A stretch of DNA of 47,927 nt. It comes from Pseudorhodobacter sp. E13. GTDB lineage: Bacteria > Pseudomonadota > Alphaproteobacteria > Rhodobacterales > Rhodobacteraceae. Position numbers and translations under genes: made by a program. Each line of letters starts with the position of its first letter. Position 1 is the first letter of the stretch. The notes under the pieces were generated by a model. It was given only the letters and a program-made list of their open reading frames with translations. It ran no database searches and was not told where the DNA came from. Shown here piece after piece: positions 6,904-15,400 of this stretch. Where the stretch lies: NCBI RefSeq assembly GCF_003991405.1, contig NZ_RPEN01000141.1:1-47927 (forward strand). The letters are read 5' to 3'.

Positions 6904-7917
6904 TCACGATAAACCCTCCTCGTGACCAGTCATACAGAGCGCTTTGAAGGTGTTCCATTCTCTGGACAGCTGCCCAGCCACTTTCGCCCGAACCTCACGG
7001 CGACGATCCTCGTCGGCGATCCCGGCGTCGATGCGTGCAAACACGTCGCGATAGACGTCGGCTTTGCTTTGGGAAGCGAGGTTCAACGTCACGGTTTCGG
7101 TCAGGTTACCGCCAAAAACCTGTTGCACTTCTTGCGGTGTGAAGACGGTTTGGAGCGCGGCGAGTTCGGCTTCATACTTAGCAAAATGAGTTTCGGCCAA
7201 GTCTCGTTGCGCTTTGGTTGGCAGCTGTTCCGTTGCTCGCTGCCTGTATTCATGAAGTTTCCCCCGAGGTAATTCTCGAATAAAATTCTGAACTTCAGCC
7301 GAATTAGCATCGGCTCTTTCAGCTTCTGCATCAGCATGAGCCGTGGCGGTTTCACCACGAGCTGTTTCAGCATCAGCATGAGCCGTGGCGGCATCCCGTT
7401 CAGTTGTCACATCCGACAATGTTTTATTCAAACCATCGTTCCGATGTGCGCGCACTGCATTGGCGGATTGTTCGCTTTCAATCGCCGCGTCAATATCCGC
7501 CTCGCGGGTTTCAACGGCGGTTTCACCCTCCATCGCGGTTTCTAAAGTCGCTTGTTTGACGGCGACGGCCTCGGTGACTGGTGCTTCAGGGGCTTGGCTT
7601 GATTGCCCGAGAGCTTCGCACAAAATTCCGACGCAACGCTCGCGAATACGCGGCGGCATAGGTAGCGGGCGACTGAACGCCACCTGCAAATGGCGGTTTT
7701 CCAGCAAAGTGGCTGGATCAGTTTCAGAAAGAGGCAGGTTTTCTTCGGCGCATACCAACTGCAACCGGCCTTCGGGCGTTTGGTTCAAATCGTCGGCACA
7801 CTCACTGGCCAACTCGCTACAAGCACTCTGAGTTTCGGCGCCTACTTCGGCTTGCAGCCGTGTTTTCTCAGCAGCGCTGAGTTCGGGAAAATCGGACGCG
7901 GAGAAACGCTCGGACAT
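6904..7917 (-). CDS. coiled-coil cassette protein with AGQLS-EWNTF tail (cassette 2)
   Basis: This 337-residue protein has a helical N-terminal region with four cysteines, a central low-complexity coiled coil (about residues 165-215) built on DAETARGETATAHA-type repeats, and a C-terminal helical domain. It ends in VAGQLSREWNTFKALC..., a tail shared with the serine recombinase at 41044-42771 and with the remnant at 468-545. The coiled-coil segment is nearly identical, at DNA level, to part of the upstream gene 8015-8752. It has no signal peptide. It is the last gene of cassette 2, 97 bp downstream of that gene. Function unknown; a cytoplasmic partner of the exported-looking protein is one possibility. 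Confidence 0.72.
   Translation of the reverse strand: MSERFSASDFPELSAAEKTRLQAEVGAETQSACSELASECADDLNQTPEGRLQLVCAEENLPLSETDPATLLENRHLQVAFSRPLPMPPRIRERCVGILCEALGQSSQAPEAPVTEAVAVKQATLETAMEGETAVETREADIDAAIESEQSANAVRAHRNDGLNKTLSDVTTERDAATAHADAETARGETATAHADAEAERADANSAEVQNFIRELPRGKLHEYRQRATEQLPTKAQRDLAETHFAKYEAELAALQTVFTPQEVQQVFGGNLTETVTLNLASQSKADVYRDVFARIDAGIADEDRRREVRAKVAGQLSREWNTFKALCMTGHEEGLS
7298..7391. repeat. coiled-coil coding repeat shared with 8067-8160 (copy 1)
   Basis: This stretch begins with a 31-bp segment (7298-7328, starting GCCGAATTAGCATCGG) identical to 8067-8097. It then continues as short tandem units (CATCAGCATGAGCCGTGG, TTTCACCACGAGC) that occur in different number and order in the neighbouring gene. 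Both copies encode ADAE/TARGE coiled-coil repeats. Repeat exchange or gene conversion between the two adjacent genes is the simplest explanation. Confidence 0.8.
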
Positions 7918-8014
7918 TTAGATAAGTTCTTGTGATTATATCACAAAAAGGCACTTCTACCAAGTTTTCACCAGTTGCTTTGAGACAGCGCTGAGCTGCA
8001 TGGCTACGTATGGC

Positions 8015-8752
8015 TTAGTTTGTGGCCGCGTCTTCTGCTGCTACGCGTTGCAGCGCGGCCAAAACAGCCGAATTAGCATCGGCTCTTTCAGCTTCTGTTT
8101 CACCACGAGCTGTTTCAGCATCAGCATGAGCCGTGGCGGTTTCACCACGAGCCGTTTCTGATTCCAACTCAGTTGTCACATCCGAGATAGTTTTATCCAA
8201 ATCAGCGGCTTCTGCGTCGAGACGCTGACCGCTGGCTTGTTCGCTTTCAAGAACCTCTTCTTTGTTAGCAACGCGGGTTTCAGCGGCAATTCGCCGTTCA
8301 CGGACTTCGGCGATCTGCACATCAAGCGCCGCTAACTGCACCGCCTCAGTTCCCGCTGCACAGGTTTGTTGGCTGGCATCGTCTGGAGCGTAATCGCAAA
8401 ATACGGGTTCAGCGATCAATTCGGCTGCTGTCAGGCCGATGTCATCTTCCAGAGGCTGAAGACGTTGATGGGTTTCGCGCACCACGCTATCTAGTTGGGC
8501 GCGGGTCAGGGTAACAATTGCTTGTGCGACGCAAATATCGCGCGCTTCGCCACCGGCGATGCAGGATTCTGCTTTTTCAATCGTATCGCCAACCAAAATC
8601 TGAGCGTTCGGAACACCATTAACATTGACGGCCACCTTTTCGCCGTTGCTAAGGGTGAAGGCGACGTCCGTTTCGGCTTTCGCCCCCTCTGGAGTGCCTG
8701 CTAGTGCGGCACCTACCGCGAGAACGCCAGCCAGTTTGCCAAATCCCGCCAT
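8015..8752 (-). CDS. small cassette protein with signal-like N-terminus and coiled coil (cassette 2)
   Basis: The start was placed at the ATG at 8752, because longer readings run through antisense of the recombinase. The 245-residue product begins MAGFGKLAGVLAVGAALAG with a probable cleavage after AKA at residue 26. The cassette 1 protein at 2881-3525 begins in the same style (FGKL...GAA). A middle region with four cysteines (ESCIAGGEARDICV, FCDYA, QTCAAG) suggests an oxidising, extracytoplasmic location. The C-terminal 80 residues are a coiled coil of ETARGETATAHADAE repeats shared with the downstream gene. The function is unknown. Confidence 0.7.
   Translation of the reverse strand: MAGFGKLAGVLAVGAALAGTPEGAKAETDVAFTLSNGEKVAVNVNGVPNAQILVGDTIEKAESCIAGGEARDICVAQAIVTLTRAQLDSVVRETHQRLQPLEDDIGLTAAELIAEPVFCDYAPDDASQQTCAAGTEAVQLAALDVQIAEVRERRIAAETRVANKEEVLESEQASGQRLDAEAADLDKTISDVTTELESETARGETATAHADAETARGETEAERADANSAVLAALQRVAAEDAATN
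8067..8160. repeat. coiled-coil coding repeat shared with 7298-7391 (copy 2)
   Basis: This is the partner of the repeat at 7298-7391: the first 31 bp are identical, then the CATGAGCCGTGG and TTTCACCACGAGC units are rearranged. It codes for the C-terminal coiled coil of the gene at 8015-8752. A further shared stretch (CAGTTGTCACATCCGA) follows at about 8170 here and 7401 in the other copy. Confidence 0.8.
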
Positions 8753-8801
8753 GAAAAGAAGGGTTAATACAACCCTATTATCTAATGAAATCATAGGTTT
8801 C

Positions 8802-8860
8802 GTCAAATTTTGTTGACAAAAAACTTTTGACTTAGGGGCAATTTGACCAGTCAGAACGCC
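8802..8860. promoter_or_regulatory. 59-bp TTGAC-rich block, cassette 2 copy
   Basis: This is the counterpart of 3578-3636, of the same length and in the same place between recombinase and small-protein gene. It carries GTCAAA, then TTGACA, TTTTGAC and TTTGACCAGTC on the plus strand. GTCAAA at 8802 and TTTGAC further on form outer inverted arms, with an inner TTTTGT/ACAAAA palindrome. Conservation of the block while the rest of the intergenic region diverges argues for protein binding, by the recombinase or a regulator. Confidence 0.55.
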
Positions 8861-8904
8861 AAGCCAGTCGCGGCGCTTCTTGCGGCCTTGTGGCATTGTG
8901 CGGG

Positions 8905-9555
8905 TCATTTTCTTTTGGGATTGCCCCGCATCATCGGATGGCGCAATGCCGCCGTTTCGGCCTTGGCCTGCGTGATGCCCAAATACTCGATGGTGGCCGC
9001 AATCGACTTGTGCCCCAGCAGGCGCGAGATCAGGGCGATGTCCTCGCCGGCCCAATACATGTGCGCCGGTTTGCTGCGCCGGATGGAGTGGCTGGAAAAA
9101 GCGCCCGGTTCGTGCCCGAGCCAGGTCGCCCAGCCTTTGATCAGATCGGCATAGTGGCCGCGGGTGATCGGCTCGGCCTTCGCCTCCTTCGACCGGGTGA
9201 ACACAAAATCCTGCGGAGCCTTTCCGCTCACCCTCAGCCAGCGCTGCAGGTAGTCCCGCGTGGGCGGTGTCAGCACCGGATTGACGATGTGGCGCGTCTT
9301 GCGTTGCCGCCGCGCAATCAGGGTGCGGATCGATCCGTTCGGATAGGCCACCTGCCAGACTTGCGTGGTCAGCAGATCGCTGGCGCGGAACATCGTGTCG
9401 AGCCCAAAGCTGAGCAGCGCCAGATCGTGCCAGTTCTCTTGCGCCAGCAGCATCGCCTCGATCTGGGCGATTTCCTCCAGCGCAAAGGCGCGTTTCTGCC
9501 CCGCCACCAGCCCCTTGTTCCAGGGCGCCCGAGAGCCGGAATTCGTCGTCGTCAT
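8905..9555 (-). CDS. short single-domain tyrosine recombinase (cassette 2)
   Basis: This 216-residue protein aligns without gaps to the recombinase at 3687-4340 through the catalytic domain: Arg57 (MFRASDLL), Lys86, His156 and Arg159 (SSHSIRR), His182 (LGHKSI) and Tyr191 (EYLGI). The long block SKPAHMYWAGEDIALISRLL is identical in both. Like its paralogue it lacks an N-terminal core-binding domain. Its ATG lies 22 bp from site C, the same distance as in cassette 1, and site D lies 130 bp beyond C. This matching spacing supports the sites as its substrates. It faces away from the 56-codon gene at 9743. Confidence 0.88.
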   Translation of the reverse strand: MTTTNSGSRAPWNKGLVAGQKRAFALEEIAQIEAMLLAQENWHDLALLSFGLDTMFRASDLLTTQVWQVAYPNGSIRTLIARRQRKTRHIVNPVLTPPTRDYLQRWLRVSGKAPQDFVFTRSKEAKAEPITRGHYADLIKGWATWLGHEPGAFSSHSIRRSKPAHMYWAGEDIALISRLLGHKSIAATIEYLGITQAKAETAALRHPMMRGNPKRK

Positions 9556-9576
9556 TCAGTGTGGCGACCGGTGTCC

Positions 9577-9735
9577 CGCTTTTTTCAAAAGCGAGGGTAT
9601 TTTGACAAAAAGGGATTTCTCACCAAGGGGCCTTGAGCCCGCTGATACTCCGGTCGAGCCACATGGTACATGAAGATTACGTTAAGAAACAGTCGCTTGC
9701 GCCCCTCGCTTCTGAAATTAGCAAGGGTATGGTGA
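9577..9735. repeat. paired inverted sites C and D: candidate invertible segment, cassette 2
   Basis: Site C starts at 9577 (CGCTTTTTTCAAAAGCG, then AGGGTATTTTGA). Site D starts at 9707 (CGCTTCTGAAATTAGC, then AAGGGTATGGTGA), exactly 130 bp later, as for A and B in cassette 1. Read as inverted repeats, 9578-9593 and the complement of 9707-9722 match at 13 of 16 bases, including the core TTTCA. The core differs from that of cassette 1 but is complementary within the pair. Part of the intervening DNA (CTCCGGTCGAGCCA...TGGTACATGAAG) resembles the cassette 1 segment. A rightward TTGACA lies inside at 9603, but no good -10 element follows it. Confidence 0.6.
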
Positions 9736-9742
9736 GCGCAAG

Positions 9743-9913
9743 ATGTTCGCAAAAGCCTATAGTTTCTCCGCCCATTCGGCCGTCACCATCATGACCGAAG
9801 CCCAACTGGCCGACCTGATCGAAGAACGGCGAGAGCGGGGAATGAGCGAAGAAACACTCGCGTTGTTCGAGGACTGGCATCGGGCACGGCTGGGTCAAGG
9901 GCGGAGCGAATGA
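9743..9913 (+). CDS. 56-residue hypothetical protein
   Basis: The frame encodes MFAKAYSFSAHS and then a helical, charged segment (MTEAQLADLIEERRERGM...LFEDWHRARLG). A weak GGTGAG precedes the start. It lies just outside site D, so inversion of the C-D segment could change its transcription. It is convergent with the gene ending at 9925. I do not recognise the family; the translated composition is typical of a real small protein. Confidence 0.5.
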   Translation: MFAKAYSFSAHSAVTIMTEAQLADLIEERRERGMSEETLALFEDWHRARLGQGRSE

Positions 9914-9924
9914 CCCACCAGCCC

Positions 9925-10539
9925 CTAACGCTCCAGATCCTCCCACTGTCGCGAGCGCAATGCCTGTCTGACGGTTTGCGCCTCTTGCCGGGAAACGCGA
10001 TTGCTCATGACCGCTTCGTCAATGTCGGCCTCAGAAAGGTGGCGCAGCAAAAAGCCCATACGCTGCTGCAAGCCTGTCATTTCCAGTTCAACGGCGCGGG
10101 GGTCGATCTTTTCGATCTGCGCCTCTTGCCAGCGGTTGAACCGCGCCCGAGCGGCAGCCAGTTGGCCGCGTGCGCGTTTGGCGGCGGTCACGGCCAGCAC
10201 CTGCCGTTCCTGTGCCACTTGCATCGCGCGTGTGTGCTCAGTCACTGCCCGTCGCATGTCCGACAAACGCTTGCGAGCTGGGCTTTGATACCCCCAAAGG
10301 CTCACCCCCGGTTCGTGCTTTTGCATTCGTGCCAACAGGTCCTCGGTCTCTGTGCGAGCCTGCAAGCGACGTGCATAGGCGTCACGGGCTTCCTCTTCGT
10401 TCTTGAGAATGCGTTCCACGTCACGTTCCACTCGGGCGATTTCGGCCTGTTTGTCGGACCATTGGCGGGATTGCGTCTCCAATCGCCGGAAATGCCCGTC
10501 CAGCGCCGCGTAGCACACCACCAAATCCGTTTTTGTCAT
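9925..10539 (-). CDS. coiled-coil hypothetical protein
   Basis: The start was placed at the ATG at 10539 (MTKTDLVVCY), because GGAGGT lies 6 bp upstream. A longer reading to 10737 would overlap the divergent excisionase gene. The 204-residue product is almost wholly helical, with Arg/Glu/Gln-rich heptads (WSDKQAEIARVERDVERIL, RARFNRWQEAQIEKID). It carries no catalytic motif, signal peptide or membrane span. It is divergent from the xis/int pair and may belong to the island core. Function unknown. Confidence 0.68.
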   Translation of the reverse strand: MTKTDLVVCYAALDGHFRRLETQSRQWSDKQAEIARVERDVERILKNEEEARDAYARRLQARTETEDLLARMQKHEPGVSLWGYQSPARKRLSDMRRAVTEHTRAMQVAQERQVLAVTAAKRARGQLAAARARFNRWQEAQIEKIDPRAVELEMTGLQQRMGFLLRHLSEADIDEAVMSNRVSRQEAQTVRQALRSRQWEDLER

Positions 10540-10697
10540 CGCCAGACCTCCGATCTGGGCGAGGCTAGAAGAATTGACCACATGCCTGTGAGGCGTGGGA
10601 GGCCACGTCTCTGGTTGGAAGCTCATATCCGGGTAGTTTGGCAACACGTTACTGAAAGGGGCCCGAGGGCTCCTCCCAAACACAGAAGAGGTCAAAC

Positions 10698-10976
10698 ATG
10701 CCGGAACGACCCTATACGCCGGACACACTTGCAGCACGTTGGCAGTGTTCTGCCGAAACCGTGCGCAATCTTATCAAACAAGGAAAACTGGAAGGCTTCC
10801 GTCTGGGACGCATGTTCCGCATCCCGGCGCAAGCCGTGGAGGAATATGAACAATGCCTGATCTCACCATTGGCCGATTGCGGGGCGGTTTCTGCGTCTCG
10901 TGGTACGAAGGCGGTAAACGTCGACGCTATCAGCTTGAGGCATGCTCCCGAAAGGAAGCCGAGGCCGAAGCGCTAG
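10698..10976 (+). CDS. xis: excisionase-like MerR/HTH_17 DNA-binding protein
   Basis: The first 55 residues are a winged helix-turn-helix of the excisionase type (YTPDTLAARWQCSAETVRNLI...LEGFRLGRMFRIP), which bends DNA at attachment sites. GAGG lies 7 bp before the ATG. The reading frame continues 41 codons past the start of the integrase gene, giving an unusually long 124-base overlap. The extra tail has no recognisable fold, and the family normally ends near VEEYE. In this position it should act as recombination directionality factor for the following integrase. Confidence 0.8.
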   Translation: MPERPYTPDTLAARWQCSAETVRNLIKQGKLEGFRLGRMFRIPAQAVEEYEQCLISPLADCGAVSASRGTKAVNVDAISLRHAPERKPRPKR

Positions 10977-11854
10977 ATCTGTTCAACCGGCATCGCAGCA
11001 TTGCCGGTGCGCTTACCGTCACCGATATCTGGCACGCCTATCGCGAACAGAAGGCTGGACGGCAAATCACCGAAAGAATGAAGTACAGCGGCAAGCCAGT
11101 ATTGGCGCATTTCGGTGCATTCCGACCGGATCAGATTTCGACCGAACTGTGCCGCGAGTATCACCGCAAACGTGAAGCCTTAGGTCGCCAACCCGGAACG
11201 GTGTGGACTGAACTCAGCCATCTGCGGATTGCGCTGAATTGGGCCGTCAAACAGCGTTTGGTCGAGTATACGCCGCCCATCGAACGTCCAACGCCACCGG
11301 CTCCGAAAGACCGCTACCTGACCCATGCGGAAATCGACCGGCTGCTGGCGACGAAGATGGAACCGCATATCCGGCTGGCCATCATATTGATGCTATCGAC
11401 GGCGGCGCGGGTGACGGCGGTGCTGGAACTTACCTGGGACCGGGTGGACCTGGATCGTGGACAAATCGACTTGCGGAAGAACGCCACCGGACCAAGGAAA
11501 GGCCGGGCGGTAGTTCCGATCAACGCTGGCTTGCGGGACGCTCTGCAAGAAGCCCAGCAAGCCGCGCTATCGGATCATGTCATCGAGTGGGCCGGCGGCC
11601 CGGTCAAGAGCATCAAAAAGGGCTTTGCCAGCGTGGCGACTCGCGCTGGTTTGCAAGGCGTTACGCCTCATGTGCTGCGGCATACCTGCGCCGTCCACAT
11701 GGCAGAGGGCGGTGTCCCGATGGCCGAGATCAGCCAGTATCTCGGCCATTCCAGCACCGACATCACTGCCCGGGTCTATGCGCGCTACAGCCCGCAACAC
11801 CTTTTGAAAGCTGCAGAAATTGTGGATTTCACGCGACCCAGAGTTGCCGTCTAG
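10853..11854 (+). CDS. int: tyrosine integrase of the tRNA-Pro island
   Basis: This 333-residue integrase has a SAM-like core-binding domain (about residues 50-145) followed by the catalytic domain. The active-site residues visible are Arg in STAARVTAVLEL, H-x-L-R in TPHVLRHTC, the LGHSS histidine, and Tyr in ARVYARYS. Its start is embedded in the end of the excisionase gene. The gene points toward the tRNA-Pro 3' fragment 54 bp downstream, as expected for an island integrase beside its attachment site. It is unrelated in layout to the two short recombinases of the cassettes. Confidence 0.93.
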   Translation: MPDLTIGRLRGGFCVSWYEGGKRRRYQLEACSRKEAEAEALDLFNRHRSIAGALTVTDIWHAYREQKAGRQITERMKYSGKPVLAHFGAFRPDQISTELCREYHRKREALGRQPGTVWTELSHLRIALNWAVKQRLVEYTPPIERPTPPAPKDRYLTHAEIDRLLATKMEPHIRLAIILMLSTAARVTAVLELTWDRVDLDRGQIDLRKNATGPRKGRAVVPINAGLRDALQEAQQAALSDHVIEWAGGPVKSIKKGFASVATRAGLQGVTPHVLRHTCAVHMAEGGVPMAEISQYLGHSSTDITARVYARYSPQHLLKAAEIVDFTRPRVAV

Positions 11855-11907
11855 GTTCGCCGAACCAAGGAATTCTGTTTTTCTCAAGGCTAAGTCCTTG
11901 ATTTTAC

Positions 11908-11952
11908 TGGTCGGAGTGAGAGGATTCGAACCTCCGGCCCCTGCCTCCCGAA
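11908..11952 (-). other. attachment site: 3' half of tRNA-Pro(CGG)
   Basis: Read on the minus strand the sequence runs from the anticodon loop TTCGGGA through the 3' anticodon stem GGCAG, the variable loop, the T-arm GGTTCGAATCC and the acceptor strand CACTCCG to ACCA. The 5' half of the tRNA is missing, so this is not a functional gene. It is the duplicated 3' segment left by integrase-mediated insertion into a tRNA-Pro gene, and it marks the integrase-proximal end of the left island. A perfect 10-bp inverted repeat (GCCTCCCGAA / TTCGGGAGGC, 11943-11968) spans its edge. Confidence 0.82.
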
Positions 11953-11968
11953 TTTGCGTTCGGGAGGC

Positions 11969-12403
11969 TAAGTTATTGATTTTTGGTCAAAGGAGCACTG
12001 TTTATTTCAGCCATATTCCCGGTTTGTTCACGGTATTTCGGTCTGTTTGGGTTCGCTGAACTTAAGAGCACTGATTTTGACCTTGAGAGACCTGTTTGTC
12101 GGTGAATGCGCCCAAAAGAGCCACAGACCCGAAAGACAGCGCTCTTAAGTTCATGGCGCTCGCGTCAACCCGGTTTTCTTCATAATTGGCTACGATGTTG
12201 CGAGGACACCGCGTGAAGCCAGAGAAAACTCATCACTTTGAACTCTCTCATCCCTGTAAGCCTTGCGAGACGAACTCAAGCTGTCCGGAACTCGTTACAC
12301 AGGTTCCCAAAATGCGAATTGAAATGCGCGGTGCGCACGTTGTCCATAGTGTTCAACCGTGGTAACAAATCTGGTAACGCATCTGTGAGTCGAGGCCATA
12401 TCT
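11969..12403. other. intergenic region upstream of the large exoprotein
   Basis: No convincing gene is present in these 435 bp. The region contains a perfect 12-bp inverted repeat (GAACTTAAGAGC at 12058-12069, GCTCTTAAGTTC at 12141-12152) with a 71-bp spacer. The promoter of the exoprotein gene is expected near the right end, but I see no strong sigma-70 consensus. It may include remnants from the island junction. Confidence 0.4.
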
Positions 12404-15400
12404 TTGTTGTTTTTTAAGTTTGTTTCTCCTTGGCGTTTCTTGCGCAACCGTCCCTTAAAGCTCGCTCGCAAAATCCACCAGGGCTTCACGCTTTTGACCT
12501 GCCTGGTTGTGGCGCTGCAACCGATGATGGTGGAGCTGGCGCAGGCGCAAGAGATCATCATTGATCCCAACGGCAATGTAGGGTTCAAGCCCAGCCTGCA
12601 GCGCACGTCGCGCCCACAGGTGGTGGATATTGCGCGGCCCAATGCGGGGGGCGTATCACACAACCAATATCGTGAGTTCAACGTGCCTGATGAAGGCACG
12701 GTGCTGAACAACTCTCAAGGTGCAACCAGTACACATGTCGCAGGTGCGATCTCTGGAAACCCGAACCTGTCTGGCGGCACGGCTTCGACCATCGTCAATG
12801 AGGTGACCTCTACGTCCAGCTCCACCCTGACGGGGTCGATTGAGGTTGCCGGGGATCGCGCCGGGGTGATTATTGCCAACCCCAATGGCGTTCTGTGTAA
12901 CGGCTGTAACTTTCTCAATGCCAGCAATGGCACACTGACCACTGGCGTGCCGGTTATTGATGGCGGCAATGTGCGTCTCGATGTGACGCAAGGGGCTGTG
13001 ACCATCGGGCGCCGCGGGCTTGATGGCTCCAGCACGCCCAATGTCAATCTTATTGGCCGCACGGTTGTGGTGGATGGCAAAGTCACGGCGATTGATGGGA
13101 TCAACGTACAAGGCGGGGCCCAAAGCTATGACCTGACCAATGGGCGTCGTCTGTCCACGCTGACCGGCACGGGTGCAGCACCGGATTTCGTCGTCGATGG
13201 CACGGAATACGGGGCCATGGAAGCGGGGCGCATCCAAATCATCGGCAATGAGCAGGGTTTGGGGGTGCGCACGCTTGGCTCAGTGCAGTCCAATGCAGGT
13301 GGGATTCAGATCGCTGGTCAAGGCGATACGACCGTGCGTTCGGTGGCGGCGCAAGGCGCTGTCGCTCTTGACGCCGGCAATGGCACCTTGACGCTGGAAC
13401 GAGATATCACCTCAGCCACATCGACGGTCACTGCTTTTGCCTTGAACGATGTGGCAACGACAGCTCGCACAGGGCTTTACGGTTTTGCAGGTGTGAGCAT
13501 CACCGCCCAGACTGGCGAATTGAGTTTTGGTGGTGATCTGCAATCCGGCGCAGATGTGACGCTCTATGGTGGTCAGAGACTGACTTTTGCGGGTTATGGC
13601 ACCTCGACGGGCGGGTTCACCTTCAGCGGCGAGACCGAGATCGTCATTGAGGGCGCGACGATTGTGGCAAACGCTGTGGAGGCCATCGAGGGAGGCGCGC
13701 GTCTCACACTACGCGACACGGCTGTGTTCAGCCGTGAGGACTTCCACATCGAGACAGGCGATTTTGAACTGGGCCGTGATGTGACAGTGGCAGGCCTTTC
13801 AGATGCCACCCCTTCGAAGCTTGTGGTGACCGCCAGCGGGAGTTTCCGTAACAGTGCGGATCTGCGACGCCACGATTTCGCGTCCATCAGCTTTGGTGGC
13901 GACCTTTACAATGAAGCGGGCGGGATCATTGAAGGCGTGCGTCTTGCGATCCTGTCCGACGCGGATATCCACAATGCTGGGGTTATTTCCGGCACGACCA
14001 GCCTGACGCTGGATGTCGCCAGTTTGTTTAACAATGAGACAGGAGTGATCCTGGCCAAAAGCGGCGTCATCAACACCAGCTCAGCGCTTGTCAACGAAGG
14101 TGTTATTAGCAGCGACGTCAAATTGACACTCACTTCTGAGGGCAGCCTGCACAATGATGGCTACATCCAGGCCCACCGCGCCTATCTCTCAGCGCCTGAT
14201 CTTAATAATAGCGCCACCGGTGAGATTAGGGTCAGTGACTACGGCGAGATTACGTCGGAAGGCGTCTTTGCGAATGGCGGAATTCTGGCCTCACTTGGGG
14301 CGTTCCGGATCATCGCGGCTGGGTTTGAAAACGCCGGCGTGGTCAATGTCGACAACTATTTTGAGGTCATTGCGGGTCATATTTTGAACGAGACCACAGT
14401 GATCGCAGGCGACCGGATTGTCTTCCGAGCCTCGGAGGCCATCCGCAACGAAGGCACGCTGGCGAGCTATGGCAATCTTTATCTCAGCGCGGGCGGCGCG
14501 GTGATCAACTCCGGCCACCTCCTGGCAGATGGAACCGTGGATATAGGCGGAGCGTCATTTGACAATGCGAGCGGTGCGCTTTTGCGCGCGAGGAAGGCTG
14601 GCATCTCAACGTCCATCCTGCGCAATGCAGGTGAGGTGTTCCTGATCGACGATTTCTCCAACGGCTCGTTCGCGCTCTTTGAGAACGCCGGGGTTTTCGC
14701 CACACAGGGCAGAATAACACTGGTCGGCCGCGACGCCGATGCAGAAGCGCGGTTTCTGGCAGGCAGCGCTCTGATCTCTGGACTTGGGACGGGCACGGAC
14801 TTTGGCGACGATCCTGACTTCACGCAAGAGGTTGATTTGACCAAGAGCCTGCGCGGGTTGGTGACGGCAGCGGTCTCCAGTTCGGGTAACAGCCGTGCCA
14901 AGGCGGCGTCAGCGATTGACGGCGAGGTTTCGCGCTACAACCGGGCTGAGACCGGCAGCGGGGCAGAGGAGTGGATTGAGGTCGATCTGGCCAGCGCACT
15001 TGTCCTTACTGAAATTGTCCTGAGCAATCCGTCCTACAACCGGGCGGAAACCAATGCCAGTCTGATTGGTGCCGAGATTGTTGTCTATGATGCCACGCAC
15101 CAGGAGGTCTATCGTAGTGCGCCGATCACGGATGCGGGGGATGCCGAGGCGCTGAACATCGCGCTGCCGGAGAATGTCGAAGGTCGCTATGTGCGTCTGG
15201 AGCACTCCGGGCAGTCTCTCTATGTCTCCGAGGTAAAGGTATTCGGGCATCTGAGCAGCGAGGCACTGGCGCTTTACGAGGCCGCACCTCAAAGCCTGAA
15301 GACCCGCGAAGACATTGCGATCTCCTTTGCCAATCTGCTCATTGAGGGTCGGATTGCCGCCGGCGGGGATCTGAGCCTGTCAGGGCCAGACCATCTGCTG

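Noticed and set aside
7298-8160. CRISPR-like array from repeated CATGAGCCGTGG units
   Set aside because: The repeats are in frame within coiled-coil coding sequence, irregular in spacing and without unique spacers; no cas genes are present.
9910-10860. 316-codon frame on the plus strand
   Set aside because: It is antisense to a coiled-coil gene with a perfect GGAGGT ribosome binding site and overlaps the excisionase gene; the translation has no protein-like pattern.
11908-11968. Complete tRNA gene
   Set aside because: Only the half from anticodon loop to CCA matches tRNA-Pro. The expected D-arm and 5' acceptor strand are absent on the other side.
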